DNA from: CAZFDT01 sp964518335
GTDB lineage: Bacteria; Planctomycetota; Phycisphaerae; Phycisphaerales; Phycisphaeraceae
Direction of reading: 5' to 3'
DNA length: 28,942 nt
Assembly: GCA_964518335.1 (NCBI GenBank)
Contig: CAZFDT010000064.1
Span: forward strand, 1 to 28,942
The position numbers and the translations under genes are program-made. How positions within the stretch are numbered: the first letter of the stretch is position 1; every line of letters begins with the position of its first letter. A model generated the notes under the pieces. The model searched no databases. It was given only the letters and a program-made list of their open reading frames with translations, and was not told the DNA's origin. Shown piece after piece: positions 7,586-15,874 of this stretch.

Positions 7586-8818
7586 TCACGTCGTGGTTCG
7601 ACCCAGCGTGTCGCCAAGGATCAACGGCTCGTGCCCCGTGGCGACTGTTGCCGGTGCGTTGGCTGCCAGGCTCGCATAGAACGCCGCCAGACGCTCGCGC
7701 CAGCGCTCCGTGCTGTATTCGGTTCGCAACTTAAGTTGCGCCGCGTCGCCGAGGCGCGCGCGGTACGCCGCGTCGGACGCGACACGGCGGATGCCCTGGC
7801 CGAATGACTCCACGTCGGGCGCCACCAGGCACGCGGTTTCGTCATCGAGCACCTGCGTGTGCGTGAGCATGCGCGTGGCCAGTATGGCGCGGCCGGAGGC
7901 CATGTAGTTGTAGATCTTCATCGGCGTGTTGATGCCTTTGCTCCGCGGCGACAGCAGCACATCCGACGCCCGCAGAATGGCCGGCAACTGCTCCAGCGGA
8001 CGCGGCCCCAGGAAACGCACCCGCTCGCTCCAGGCCAGTTCACCGGCCTTGACGCGGTAATGCGCGATGTGATCGCGCCGACCGCCGATGATGATGACTA
8101 CAGTGTCGGGAACCTCGTCGGCCACACGCGCGTAAGCGTCCAGCAGCAGGTCGATGCCCTGATACTGCTCGAGATTGCCCACATACACGAGCTTGAGGCC
8201 CGGGATATCGGCAAACCCGCAAGGGTCGGGCACATCGCTCTCGGGCTGGGCCACCGGTTGATCCGGAAGCAGCGTCACGTTCCCGGAGTGATGATGCTTC
8301 CTGGCATAATCGACCAGCGCGGGGCACACGGCCAGAACGCCCGCCGCATCGCGGATGGCAAGTCGTTCCATCCAGCCGAATGCCATCGCCACCGGGACCA
8401 AGAGGCGGCTCTTCTCGACGATCTGGCTGCTCATCAGCGAGTCCATGTCGAATACGTAAGGCACGTCGAAATGCCGCGAAAGTCGCCGGGCGATGAAGGC
8501 CGCCTCCTCGACGGCATGGATCAGGTCATAGCGATGAGCCTGCATCATGCGCCGGGCCTGTCGGTACATGGCCCAGTCGCAGGGTACCTTCTGCCAAGAC
8601 ACGCCGATGGGCACCTTGCGAACCATCGACGGCCGACGAATGCGATGAATGCGAACTCGCTGCTCGTGACCGGCGAACGTCACGTCCTGGCCAGAGAAGT
8701 AGGTCAGCAGATCGATCTCGTGGCCCAAGCGCGCCAGTTCCTCCAGCGCGGCCCGCACGGCGATCGGCGTGCCCCGATTCTCGTAAAACGGCTGAGGTGC
8801 CAGGAACAATACCCGCAT
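7586..8818 (-). CDS. GT4 glycosyltransferase (paralog A)
   Basis: A 410-residue GT-B enzyme. The N-terminus MRVLFLAPQPFYENRGTP is the glycine-containing start of the acceptor domain. The donor domain begins near LKLVYVGNLEQYQGIDLLL, and RSKGINTPMKIYNYMASGR occupies the place of the EX7E-type nucleotide-sugar site. It is clearly related to the protein at 10605-11906: both share RGTPI near the start, the DMDS motif, VGNLE-YQG-DLLLDA and GINTPMKI. ATG 8818 is chosen because the paralog starts at the same motif and GGGAG lies five bases upstream; ATG 8833, overlapping the previous stop as ATGA, is also open. It is the last gene of the long run. It probably adds one sugar to a lipid-linked glycan. 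Confidence 0.85.
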   Translation of the reverse strand: MRVLFLAPQPFYENRGTPIAVRAALEELARLGHEIDLLTYFSGQDVTFAGHEQRVRIHRIRRPSMVRKVPIGVSWQKVPCDWAMYRQARRMMQAHRYDLIHAVEEAAFIARRLSRHFDVPYVFDMDSLMSSQIVEKSRLLVPVAMAFGWMERLAIRDAAGVLAVCPALVDYARKHHHSGNVTLLPDQPVAQPESDVPDPCGFADIPGLKLVYVGNLEQYQGIDLLLDAYARVADEVPDTVVIIIGGRRDHIAHYRVKAGELAWSERVRFLGPRPLEQLPAILRASDVLLSPRSKGINTPMKIYNYMASGRAILATRMLTHTQVLDDETACLVAPDVESFGQGIRRVASDAAYRARLGDAAQLKLRTEYSTERWRERLAAFYASLAANAPATVATGHEPLILGDTLGRTTT

Positions 8819-8829
8819 CGCGGCTCCCG

Positions 8830-9603
8830 TCATGTTCGCAGGCGCTGGGCTCGCAACACCACCGGCGATCCCAACACGACACCCAACCCCAGGGCGTGAA
8901 GCCCGCCCTCAACTAGACGCGACAGACCCGGCGACTTGGCCATCCGGTGCAACGCCATCGGCGCGACGAACTGGCCGACATGACGAAACCGGCCGAACCC
9001 GCACGCCTCAAAGGCGCGCTGCACCTGGCCCCGCCGCTGCAGCCGGAACCGACGCGTGTTGTGCTCGACCTTCTTCTTGGCGGCAAACAGCAGGGGCGCC
9101 ATGGCGTTGACGCTGATCGGCGTGGCGAAATCAACCACCACCGCATGGCGAGACACACGACACAGCCCTCGCACCAGCGCCGGCCAATCGCGTACGTGCG
9201 CCATTTGCCGCAGCGACACCACGACGTCAAAACTCCCGTCCCCGAACGGCGGATCGATGATGTCGCCGGTTATATAGGCCGCCTTCTCGCCTAGCAGCAT
9301 GTTTGGACGTTGACCGCAGGCCGGATCGCTGCCCAGGATCGTCACGTCGTAACCGGCGTCGCGCAATGGGCCAGCGACCTGCGCGTGTCCACCGCCTACA
9401 TCCAGCACGGTACCCCCCTTCCATGGACCGATCAACTGCAGCACCGCATCCGTCTGAACCTGTAACATCCACTGCCCGATCGCCCCGGCGAAGCGACGCG
9501 CATAATCGTCGCTGGACGAGTCGATGTCACAGTGCTCGACGTATGACCCGGATACGGGCGTCTCGAAGGGGGCGCACGAGTTATTATGTAGTAACTCGGA
9601 CAC
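8830..9603 (-). CDS. Class I SAM-dependent methyltransferase
   Basis: A 257-residue protein with a Rossmann methyltransferase core: motif I VLDVGGGHAQ (66-75), a GSDP acidic segment near the end of strand 2, and FDVVVSLRQMAHVRDW corresponding to post-motif and motif IV. The C-terminal part is basic with a hydrophobic tail. It could methylate a sugar or lipid carrier of this pathway, since glycan clusters often contain such enzymes. The substrate cannot be inferred. The apparent start is GTG 9603, which lacks a Shine-Dalgarno. A strong AGGAGG sits further upstream, ahead of a six-codon reading frame (9635-9615), so either reinitiation or a sequence error near the start is possible. Confidence 0.8.
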   Translation of the reverse strand: MSELLHNNSCAPFETPVSGSYVEHCDIDSSSDDYARRFAGAIGQWMLQVQTDAVLQLIGPWKGGTVLDVGGGHAQVAGPLRDAGYDVTILGSDPACGQRPNMLLGEKAAYITGDIIDPPFGDGSFDVVVSLRQMAHVRDWPALVRGLCRVSRHAVVVDFATPISVNAMAPLLFAAKKKVEHNTRRFRLQRRGQVQRAFEACGFGRFRHVGQFVAPMALHRMAKSPGLSRLVEGGLHALGLGVVLGSPVVLRAQRLRT

Positions 9604-9614
9604 AGGCCCAAATT

Positions 9615-9652
9615 TTACGCTAAAAGATGCGCCATGGGAAGCCCCCTCCTTA
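9615..9652 (-). promoter_or_regulatory. Stop/Shine-Dalgarno fusion with a six-codon mini-ORF
   Basis: The TAA of the SDR gene (9652-9650) runs directly into AGGAGG (9650-9645), giving TAAGGAGG. Nine bases later ATG 9635 opens a frame reading MAHLLA and then TAA at 9615. The methyltransferase GTG (9603) follows after 11 bases without its own Shine-Dalgarno. This looks like a reinitiation relay that couples translation of the two genes. Alternatively an indel has split the methyltransferase N-terminus from its true start. Confidence 0.4.
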
Positions 9653-10699
9653 CGTATTCAATGTCGCCATCGCCAATCTGGTGTCCGCAGGTGGCTCGCC
9701 AGACAACAGGTTCTGCTGGAAGTACCACGCCGCCGTGCGACGAATGCCCTCGCGTAATCCCACTTGGGGTGAAAAGCCCAGCATCGACTTGGCCTTGGCG
9801 CTGGTGAACGCGCGCTCCTTGATGAAGAACTCGCAGCGGCGCATGTGCAGCGGCGGGTTAATGCCCAGGGGCACGCACACGCTCTCGCACACCTTGGCCG
9901 CGACCAGCAGCGGGCCGATGGGCATCCGCCAGCGCGGGGATTTGACGCCCACCGCGTCGGCGATGATCTTCACTACGTCGTTGAGCGGCACGTACTCGTC
10001 GCCGCCGAGGATCACGATCTGTCCCACCGCTGCCGGGTGTTCGCCACAGAGGATGATGCCGTTCACCAGGTCGTCGATGTAGGTGAAGTGGTAGCGGGTC
10101 TTGCCGCTGCCGAACATGATGAACGTGCCCTTCTTGATGGACTTGAAGAGCTTGAGGAAGCGCAGGTCGCCGGGGCCGTAGATGCCCGCGGGCCGGAAGA
10201 TGGCCACCGGCTGGCCGCGTGCGATGGCTTCTTGCGCCTTCTTTTCGCCTTCGAGCTTGGTGACCTGGTAGATGTCGCCGGGGTTGTAGGGCGAGTTCTC
10301 GTCGCTGGGGAACTGGCTGACGTTGCCGTGGACGCCGACGGTGCTGCAGTGGACCGTGCGGGCGACGCCGTGCTTCCTGGCGGCGTCGAGCACGTGCTCC
10401 GTGCCGGCGACGTTCACCTGGTGGTAGTAGCTGTCGGGGTGCCCCGCCGTGCGGAACAGTGCGCCGATGTGATAGATCAGCGATACACCCTGGGCGGCCC
10501 GGTCCACGTCGTCGGCGCGGATGAGGTCGCCCTGCACGATCTCGACCCCGGCGTCCGCCAACCGGCCGGCCTTGGCCGGGTCGCGCACCAGCGCCCGCAC
10601 CGCCTTACCGCGGCGGCGCAGCTCCAGCGCCAGCGCCCCGCCCGTGAAGCCCGTCGCACCCGTCACTAGAACCGGTCCGTTTGACGTTTGACTGCTCAT
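9650..10699 (-). CDS. Extended-SDR NAD(P)-dependent epimerase/dehydratase
   Basis: A 349-residue extended short-chain dehydrogenase. TGATGFTG (13-20) is the glycine-rich NAD(P) loop, HCST (117-120) supplies the active-site Ser/Thr, and YQVTK (144-148) is the catalytic YxxxK. FRPAGIYGPGD is the conserved substrate-side motif. Family members act on nucleotide sugars, 3-beta-hydroxysteroid-like substrates or flavonoids; context favours a sugar or lipid-linked sugar. The start at 10699 is preceded by AAAGGA ten bases upstream. The start region lies inside the 3' end of the upstream GT4 frame (95-nt overlap), which is unusual for this run. Confidence 0.88.
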   Translation of the reverse strand: MSSQTSNGPVLVTGATGFTGGALALELRRRGKAVRALVRDPAKAGRLADAGVEIVQGDLIRADDVDRAAQGVSLIYHIGALFRTAGHPDSYYHQVNVAGTEHVLDAARKHGVARTVHCSTVGVHGNVSQFPSDENSPYNPGDIYQVTKLEGEKKAQEAIARGQPVAIFRPAGIYGPGDLRFLKLFKSIKKGTFIMFGSGKTRYHFTYIDDLVNGIILCGEHPAAVGQIVILGGDEYVPLNDVVKIIADAVGVKSPRWRMPIGPLLVAAKVCESVCVPLGINPPLHMRRCEFFIKERAFTSAKAKSMLGFSPQVGLREGIRRTAAWYFQQNLLSGEPPADTRLAMATLNT

Positions 10700-11906
10700 A
10701 CAATGGTGTTCCTTTCGATGCCCCAGCCTGCTGACTGGATCGGGTTGCGCCAATCTGCGACTGAACGTACTCGTACAACTCGGACACCCGGCGCCGATAC
10801 GCGGCGTAGGTGTGGTTGGCCTCGACAAACGCCTTGCCCGCCGCGCCCAGGCGGCGGCGGTATTCCTCATCGCCGCCGAGCTTGACGATCGCCTGCGCGA
10901 AACCCTGCGGCTCGGCGGGGGCCAACTCCGCCACGTCCGGCGTCAGCACCTGGTTGTGCGTCAACAGGTCCGTCACCAGCACCGGTCGGCCCGAATGCAT
11001 GTACGGAAAAATCTTCATCGGCGTGTTGATCCCCCTGATCCGCGGCGCCGTGAGAATGTCCGCCTCCGCCAGCAGCTCGTCGAGTCTGTCCGCAGGCCAC
11101 CGCCCCAGCAGATGCGCCCGCCCCGACAGCCCCAGCGATTCGACCTTGCGCCGGTATTTGGCAATGTCCTCGTCCGTCCCGCCGGCGATGACCAGATCCA
11201 CCTCGGCGCCGTCCCGCACCGCGATCGCGAACGCATCCAGCAGCAGGTCCACGCCCTGATACGCCTCGAGGTTGCCCACGTACATGAGGATCGGCCGGGA
11301 CGTGCCCAGGCTTTGCTTGAGCCAGCCGGTCGCCGCGCGGTCGGGATCAGACAGCTGCGAGATGTCGTGCATCGTGATGATGTATCTCGCTCCGTGCCGC
11401 CGCGCCAGATCGGCCAGCGCGTTGCACACCGGCGCCGCCGCCACACATCGCCGCACGGCGAATCGCTCCGCCGCGTTGAGCAGCCATGCCACCGGGCGCA
11501 GCCACGGCATCTTCTCCACCATCTGCTGCGCGATCGACGAGTCCATGTCGTAGATGAACGGCAGACCGTACAGCCACTTGAACCACACACCCATGAACGA
11601 CGCCTCTTCACTAGCGTGCGTCACGTCATGCCGGCGCGTCCGCGCCAGGCGCCACGCCAGGCGCAGCAACTGCACATCGCAGATCAGTTTCTTGATTGAA
11701 AAACCCGGGCCAATGTTCCTCACCCAACGAGGCACGGTGATGCGATGCAGCGCCACGTTCGGATACGCCCGGTCCTCGCCCTCGTGATAGATCACGGCAT
11801 CGACCTGGTCGCCGCGCTCGCTGAGCGTGCGCAGCATGAGGTCCACGTCGATCGGCGTGCCGCGATCGACGTAGAAGCTGTGCGGGGCCAGGAAGAGAAT
11901 TCTCAT
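10605..11906 (-). CDS. GT4 glycosyltransferase (paralog B), possibly frameshifted at 3' end
   Basis: A 433-residue GT-B enzyme, paralogous to the protein at 7586-8818. It starts MRILFLAPHSFYVDRGTP, has YDMDSSIAQQMVEK in mid-domain, then ILMYVGNLEAYQGVDLLLDA at the start of the donor domain and RGINTPMKIFPYMHSGRP in the nucleotide-sugar site. GGAGGT lies nine bases before ATG 11906, which overlaps the previous stop (ATGA). The last 30 or so residues are low-complexity Gly/Ser/Arg and overlap the SDR gene by 95 nt. In the third frame a TGA lies exactly at the SDR start (ATGA), the arrangement used almost everywhere else here, so a one-base indel between about 10700 and 10780 is plausible. Confidence 0.83.
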   Translation of the reverse strand: MRILFLAPHSFYVDRGTPIDVDLMLRTLSERGDQVDAVIYHEGEDRAYPNVALHRITVPRWVRNIGPGFSIKKLICDVQLLRLAWRLARTRRHDVTHASEEASFMGVWFKWLYGLPFIYDMDSSIAQQMVEKMPWLRPVAWLLNAAERFAVRRCVAAAPVCNALADLARRHGARYIITMHDISQLSDPDRAATGWLKQSLGTSRPILMYVGNLEAYQGVDLLLDAFAIAVRDGAEVDLVIAGGTDEDIAKYRRKVESLGLSGRAHLLGRWPADRLDELLAEADILTAPRIRGINTPMKIFPYMHSGRPVLVTDLLTHNQVLTPDVAELAPAEPQGFAQAIVKLGGDEEYRRRLGAAGKAFVEANHTYAAYRRRVSELYEYVQSQIGATRSSQQAGASKGTPLYEQSNVKRTGSSDGCDGLHGRGAGAGAAPPR

Positions 11907-13534
11907 TGCCGGCAGACCTCCGGTGCCGGGTCAGTGTCGCGTGTGACGTGGTTGTCGGCAAGACGGGCCGCATCGGTCGGGCCTCCGAACGCCGGACCGC
12001 GCAGCACCGACTCAAATCGCATCAGTTCCAGCAGCCGACGATCGTCGTCCAACTGCAGGGCGTCGCACACCTTCGCCGCCAGCGCGCGGGCGCGGTGAGG
12101 ATGCACCGTCAGGTCCACCCGCCGCAGCAGAAGGTCATCGACGTGAACGACCGACTCCTCCGCCGCGATGCGCGCCAGCTCGTGCGGATGATCGTCCGTG
12201 TCGATGTCGATGAACCGCTCGGCGGCGCCCGGCGGCGGCACGGCGCGCGTCGGATCGACGGCCGGCAGCGACGATCCGTAGGCCAAGCGCAGCGTTTTCT
12301 CCGCGACCAGCCGGGCCGTGGTGTATTTCACGCCCGACACGCTCACCAGCCCGCTCGGACCGCCCGCGGCGCCGTGATCGACCAGCACCTCGCGGTCGCT
12401 CGTGCGGTCGCTGCCTTCGGCCTCGGCCGGCACAATGCCCGCATACACGCGCATGACGTGCTCACGAACGGCGCCGAAACCGGGGATCGCCTCGTTGAGG
12501 TCGTCCAGCATCGCGCCGATCTGTTCCTCACTGGGGCCGATCCGATCCAGACCCCCGCTCCAGGGCAGATGGCTCGTCCCGGCGAAGACGCGACCCTTCC
12601 ACGGCAGGACAAAGTACGTCCGCGCCCCTTTGCGCTGCGGCGCCACCGCCACCGCCGCACGAGAGAGCGCCGGTCGGTCCAGCATCAGATTGAACGCCAG
12701 CGACGGGTGGATCAGTCGCGGCACCTCCCGGTCGAACAGGCCGCTGACCAGCCTGCTCCAGGGACCGCTGCAGTTAACCACGCGCGGCGCCCTTAGCCGC
12801 AGCGTTCGGCCGGTTGCATGATCCACAGCCTCAACACCCCCCACCCTGCCGCCTTCGACCACGATCGCCTCGGCGCTGACGTAGTTGAGCGCCTGCGCCC
12901 CGGCACAGCACGCCCAACGCAACAGCTCGATCAACACCCGCTCGGAGCTGACCATGTACGCGTCGTGCCACAGCCCGCCGCCGCGCAGGCCGCGCGGATC
13001 GACCTTCGCAAACAGCTCCATCACCTCGTCGGGGCGGATGATTCGGCCGCAGCCCAGCGTCGCGTCGGCGCGCAGGCCTTCGTTGCGGCGGCGCGACAGC
13101 CAGTCGTTCATCGCCAGCGCCACTCGGAAGATCGCCGGCTTGCGCAGCCCGTCGCCGTACAGTGGCATGAGGCACGTCAGCGGCCGCACCAGATCGGGCA
13201 GCACGAGGCCGAACCACCGCCGCTCGGGGACCGACTCGCCGAACCGGTGCAGATCGAGCTTCTGCAGATAACGCAGCCCACCGTGGACGATCCGCAGGCT
13301 CGACCAGCTCGTCGCCCCGCCGAAATCTTCGCGCTCCAGCAGCAGCGGCCGCAGCCCTCGCAACGCCGCCTCCAGGGCCACGCACACGCCGTAGATGCCC
13401 CCGCCCACCACGATCAGGTCGTGCCCGCTCCCGGCTGGGTTCACTGCAGCGTCCACGTCGCGGACGATCCGCGGCGCGGCGTCGAAATCGGCCGGCACAT
13501 TCAAGGCTGCGTCGATGGGCGAGGTGGTCATCAT
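11903..13534 (-). CDS. GlpD-like FAD-dependent glycerol-3-phosphate dehydrogenase
   Basis: A 543-residue DAO-fold flavoprotein. GGGIYG (44-49) is the FAD-binding Rossmann loop. TSWSSLRIVHGGLRYLQ matches the conserved GlpA/GlpD segment usually seen as TSxxSSKLIHGGLRYLE. FAGTSHLPWSG, RVYAGIVP and SGVKYTTARLVAE follow in the family's order. A C-terminal helical extension of about 130 residues corresponds to the GlpD cap. The family oxidises sn-glycerol-3-phosphate to dihydroxyacetone phosphate with electron transfer to quinone. Its presence in the middle of a glycan run, joined by 4-base overlaps on both sides, suggests a pathway-specific substrate or a glycerol-phosphate link. Some substrate-site positions differ, so a related polyol phosphate or sugar acid is possible. 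Confidence 0.82.
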   Translation of the reverse strand: MMTTSPIDAALNVPADFDAAPRIVRDVDAAVNPAGSGHDLIVVGGGIYGVCVALEAALRGLRPLLLEREDFGGATSWSSLRIVHGGLRYLQKLDLHRFGESVPERRWFGLVLPDLVRPLTCLMPLYGDGLRKPAIFRVALAMNDWLSRRRNEGLRADATLGCGRIIRPDEVMELFAKVDPRGLRGGGLWHDAYMVSSERVLIELLRWACCAGAQALNYVSAEAIVVEGGRVGGVEAVDHATGRTLRLRAPRVVNCSGPWSRLVSGLFDREVPRLIHPSLAFNLMLDRPALSRAAVAVAPQRKGARTYFVLPWKGRVFAGTSHLPWSGGLDRIGPSEEQIGAMLDDLNEAIPGFGAVREHVMRVYAGIVPAEAEGSDRTSDREVLVDHGAAGGPSGLVSVSGVKYTTARLVAEKTLRLAYGSSLPAVDPTRAVPPPGAAERFIDIDTDDHPHELARIAAEESVVHVDDLLLRRVDLTVHPHRARALAAKVCDALQLDDDRRLLELMRFESVLRGPAFGGPTDAARLADNHVTRDTDPAPEVCRQ

Positions 13535-14307
13535 CGTCTCTTGCGAAGCTGCATGGCGATCTGGGCACGCACAAACGCCGACAGGCCGGTGAGCGATCCG
13601 AATCGCCGCGGCGGTGACGACAGCCGCGGCAGCATATCCTTGAGCTGTGCCGCAGGCGCACTCAGGTCCAACTGCAGGCGAAGCACCATTCCATAGCTGC
13701 CGATGCGCCGGTCCTGCCCGGGCAGCGGCAACGGGTCAGAGCCCGGCAGCGACACGTCGCGCAGCAGCCACGGCGTCGGCACCCACGTCAGACGGTTGGC
13801 GTTGTCCCCCGCCAGCGGCGCAAACTCGCCGTCACCCCGCAACGCCGACGCCACCAGACGGCCGCGTCGGCCCGTCCATTTGCCCACGCCATAGGGCAAC
13901 ACGACCAGCGCCCCCGACGCCCGCGCCAACGTCACCGCACGCTCCAGCGACAGGCCCTCCGTGAACTGCTCGACTGTACCCAATGCCAGGACCTCCAATC
14001 CATCCGTCGTCACAATCTGACGACCGGCGATCAGCACCAGCAAGGCGTCGTCATCACCACGTGCCAGCAGCGACTCGCGCTCCCCCGTGCGTTGCAGGCG
14101 CCACCGCCCCACCGCCTCGTGGCGCTCCGTACACCCCGCCAGTTCAGCGAACCGGTCCTCTTCCACAGCCTCGCAAAGCATCAGCACACCCGGCGCCGAC
14201 GCGCCGCCGGCGCGCACGAAGTTCGTACGGGCGCAATCCAAGCACGAGGCCAGATCATGGCACGAATACAGGTGGACATGGGTATCGATCAGCACCGTAT
14301 CGCTCAT
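13531..14307 (-). CDS. HxH-motif metal-dependent hydrolase-like protein, function unknown
   Basis: A 258-residue protein beginning MSDTVLIDTHVHLYSCHD, where the DTHVH segment (His10, His12) matches the first metal-binding motif of amidohydrolase, TatD or PHP-type enzymes. Downstream metal ligands of those families are not obvious, so catalysis is uncertain. The middle holds IVTTDGLEVLALGT and GALVVLPYGVGKWTGRRG. The tail is basic (AMQLRKRR). ATG 14307 is preceded by GAGGT six bases upstream and overlaps the previous stop (ATGA), so the longer frame starting at 14334 is rejected. It is flanked by a YdjM-type membrane protein and the GlpD-like gene and probably works with them. Confidence 0.6.
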   Translation of the reverse strand: MSDTVLIDTHVHLYSCHDLASCLDCARTNFVRAGGASAPGVLMLCEAVEEDRFAELAGCTERHEAVGRWRLQRTGERESLLARGDDDALLVLIAGRQIVTTDGLEVLALGTVEQFTEGLSLERAVTLARASGALVVLPYGVGKWTGRRGRLVASALRGDGEFAPLAGDNANRLTWVPTPWLLRDVSLPGSDPLPLPGQDRRIGSYGMVLRLQLDLSAPAAQLKDMLPRLSSPPRRFGSLTGLSAFVRAQIAMQLRKRR

Positions 14308-14825
14308 GCCATCACCTCGCGTCGGCGCCGCCACGCGGCCAGCCCTCGCGCCGCGAACCAGATGACCGCCACAAATAGACCTTCAGTCACGAGCGTCAGC
14401 AGGTGCAGCGGCGAATGCCATGGCTCACTGTGATGGAACCCGAAGAACACACTGGGCAGTTGGATGCGCCGGTCGTGGATGGGCCAGAGCAGCGCCACGC
14501 CGCGGCCAACCGTGAACGCGTCCATGACGACGTGCGACCCGTACGCGGCCAACCCGATCGCCGTCATGCGCCACGCGCCGACGCCGGTGAGCTTTCCCGC
14601 GATCGGGCCGAAAGCCATAGCGAAAATGCCCGCCGCCGCGAAGCTGTGCATGAATGCGCCGTGTTCCTTTCGAGCCTCACCTGTGAGCAGCTTGGATACC
14701 ACAAAGTCACAATCCGGTGCAACCAGGGCGAACAACACCAGGCCAGTCATAAGAATACTTCGCCGCGGCGGCAGTGCCGTCCGCAGCAGGAAGTACACAC
14801 CGGCATGGGCCAGCGGCGACGGCAT
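14304..14825 (-). CDS. YdjM-type membrane-bound metal-dependent hydrolase
   Basis: A 173-residue protein with four likely membrane segments. MPSPLAHAG, EHGAFMHS (His55, His60), AYGSHVVMDAFT (His98, Asp102) and VALLWPI match the YdjM/LexA-binding inner-membrane hydrolase family in order and spacing. The conserved His/Asp residues in the membrane border are thought to bind metal. The biochemical substrate of the family is unknown, though hydrolysis of a membrane lipid or lipid-linked intermediate has been suggested from its fold. ATG 14825 is chosen because it gives the family-typical N-terminus and has GGGGA ten bases upstream; GTG 14831 overlaps the previous stop. Confidence 0.78.
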   Translation of the reverse strand: MPSPLAHAGVYFLLRTALPPRRSILMTGLVLFALVAPDCDFVVSKLLTGEARKEHGAFMHSFAAAGIFAMAFGPIAGKLTGVGAWRMTAIGLAAYGSHVVMDAFTVGRGVALLWPIHDRRIQLPSVFFGFHHSEPWHSPLHLLTLVTEGLFVAVIWFAARGLAAWRRRREVMA

Positions 14826-14827
14826 AC

Positions 14828-15874
14828 TCACATCGTCCCCACAGCTTCGGGCACCCGCGCCGCCATCTGTGACGCCGAACCACCCTTGAACTGCTTGCGG
14901 ATCTTGTAGGGTTTGCGATCCTGTGACTCGTGGTAGATCCGCACCAGCAGCTCGCTGATCACGCCCAGCATCACAAACATCACCGCCATGAGGAACGTCA
15001 TCATGGCGAACAATACGAAGATGTTGTTGTTCAGACTCACCGGCTGGCCGTGCTCGGTGAGAATGTTGAACTTCTGTAGAAGTGCAAGACCCAGCGACAG
15101 GAACGAGATGATGCTCGTCACCATCGCCAGCTTTCCGAAGAAATAGATGGGTTTGGTGAGGTAGTCGCCCATGAACTTCATGGTGACCAGGTCGAGGATC
15201 ACTTTGACCGTGCGCTTGAGGCCGTATTTGCTCTTGCCGGCGGTTCGGGCGCGATGGTTGACTACCTCTTCAGTGATACGTGCGCCGCGCCACTTGCAGA
15301 CCGCAGGCAGAAATCGGTGCATTTCTCCGTACAGATGCACGTCACTGAGCACCTCGCGTCGATAGGCCTTGAGCGAGCAGCCAAAATCGTGAATCTCCGT
15401 GGTCCATGTCAGCTTCTTGATCAGCTTGTTGGCAATCACGGAGGGGAACTTGCGGCTGAGCAGTTTGTCCTGCCGGTTCTTGCGCCAGCCGCTGACGATG
15501 TCCCACGCTCCGGGGCGAGGCTGGTCAAGCTTGGCGACAAGACGGGGGATGTCGTTGGGATCGTTCTGCAGGTCGCCGTCGATGGGCACGATGACATTGC
15601 CTCGCGCCTCGTCGAACGCCGCCGCCCAGCCCGCCGTCTGACCGAAGCGCTTGGTGAACTGGATGATCGTCACGCGCGGATCGTCCGCCGCCGCCTCGCT
15701 GAGGCGCTCGAAGGTGCGATCCGTGCTGCCGTCGTCCACGAAGATCACCTCGTACTGCGCCGGCCGTTGCGCATCCATCACGGCCGCAACCTGGCGGTAG
15801 AGCTCGGTGACGTTCTCCTCCTCGTTGAGGAGCGGACAGACGATCGTGACATCGATGGGTTTATGCTCGTTCAT
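14828..15874 (-). CDS. GT2 polyprenyl-phosphate sugar synthase, GtrB/ArnC-like
   Basis: A 348-residue enzyme with VCPLLNEEENV (12-22), VDDGSTD (46-52), and the metal-binding DGDLQND (99-105) typical of the DPM1/GtrB/ArnC group. GCSLKAYRREVL and RARTAGKSKYG are the family's following motifs. Two hydrophobic segments lie in the C-terminal third (about 245-265 and 285-310), the standard tetrameric membrane anchor. It should load a sugar from a nucleotide donor onto polyprenyl phosphate, making the donor used by GT-C enzymes such as those elsewhere in this window. AGGGGA lies eight bases upstream, and the start overlaps the previous stop (ATGA). Confidence 0.9.
   Translation of the reverse strand: MNEHKPIDVTIVCPLLNEEENVTELYRQVAAVMDAQRPAQYEVIFVDDGSTDRTFERLSEAAADDPRVTIIQFTKRFGQTAGWAAAFDEARGNVIVPIDGDLQNDPNDIPRLVAKLDQPRPGAWDIVSGWRKNRQDKLLSRKFPSVIANKLIKKLTWTTEIHDFGCSLKAYRREVLSDVHLYGEMHRFLPAVCKWRGARITEEVVNHRARTAGKSKYGLKRTVKVILDLVTMKFMGDYLTKPIYFFGKLAMVTSIISFLSLGLALLQKFNILTEHGQPVSLNNNIFVLFAMMTFLMAVMFVMLGVISELLVRIYHESQDRKPYKIRKQFKGGSASQMAARVPEAVGTM

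Noticed and set aside
8818..8833. ATG 8833 as start of GT4 paralog A
   Set aside because: It gives an ATGA overlap, but the paralog begins at the MRxLFLAP motif and GGGAG sits upstream of ATG 8818. The choice is not certain.
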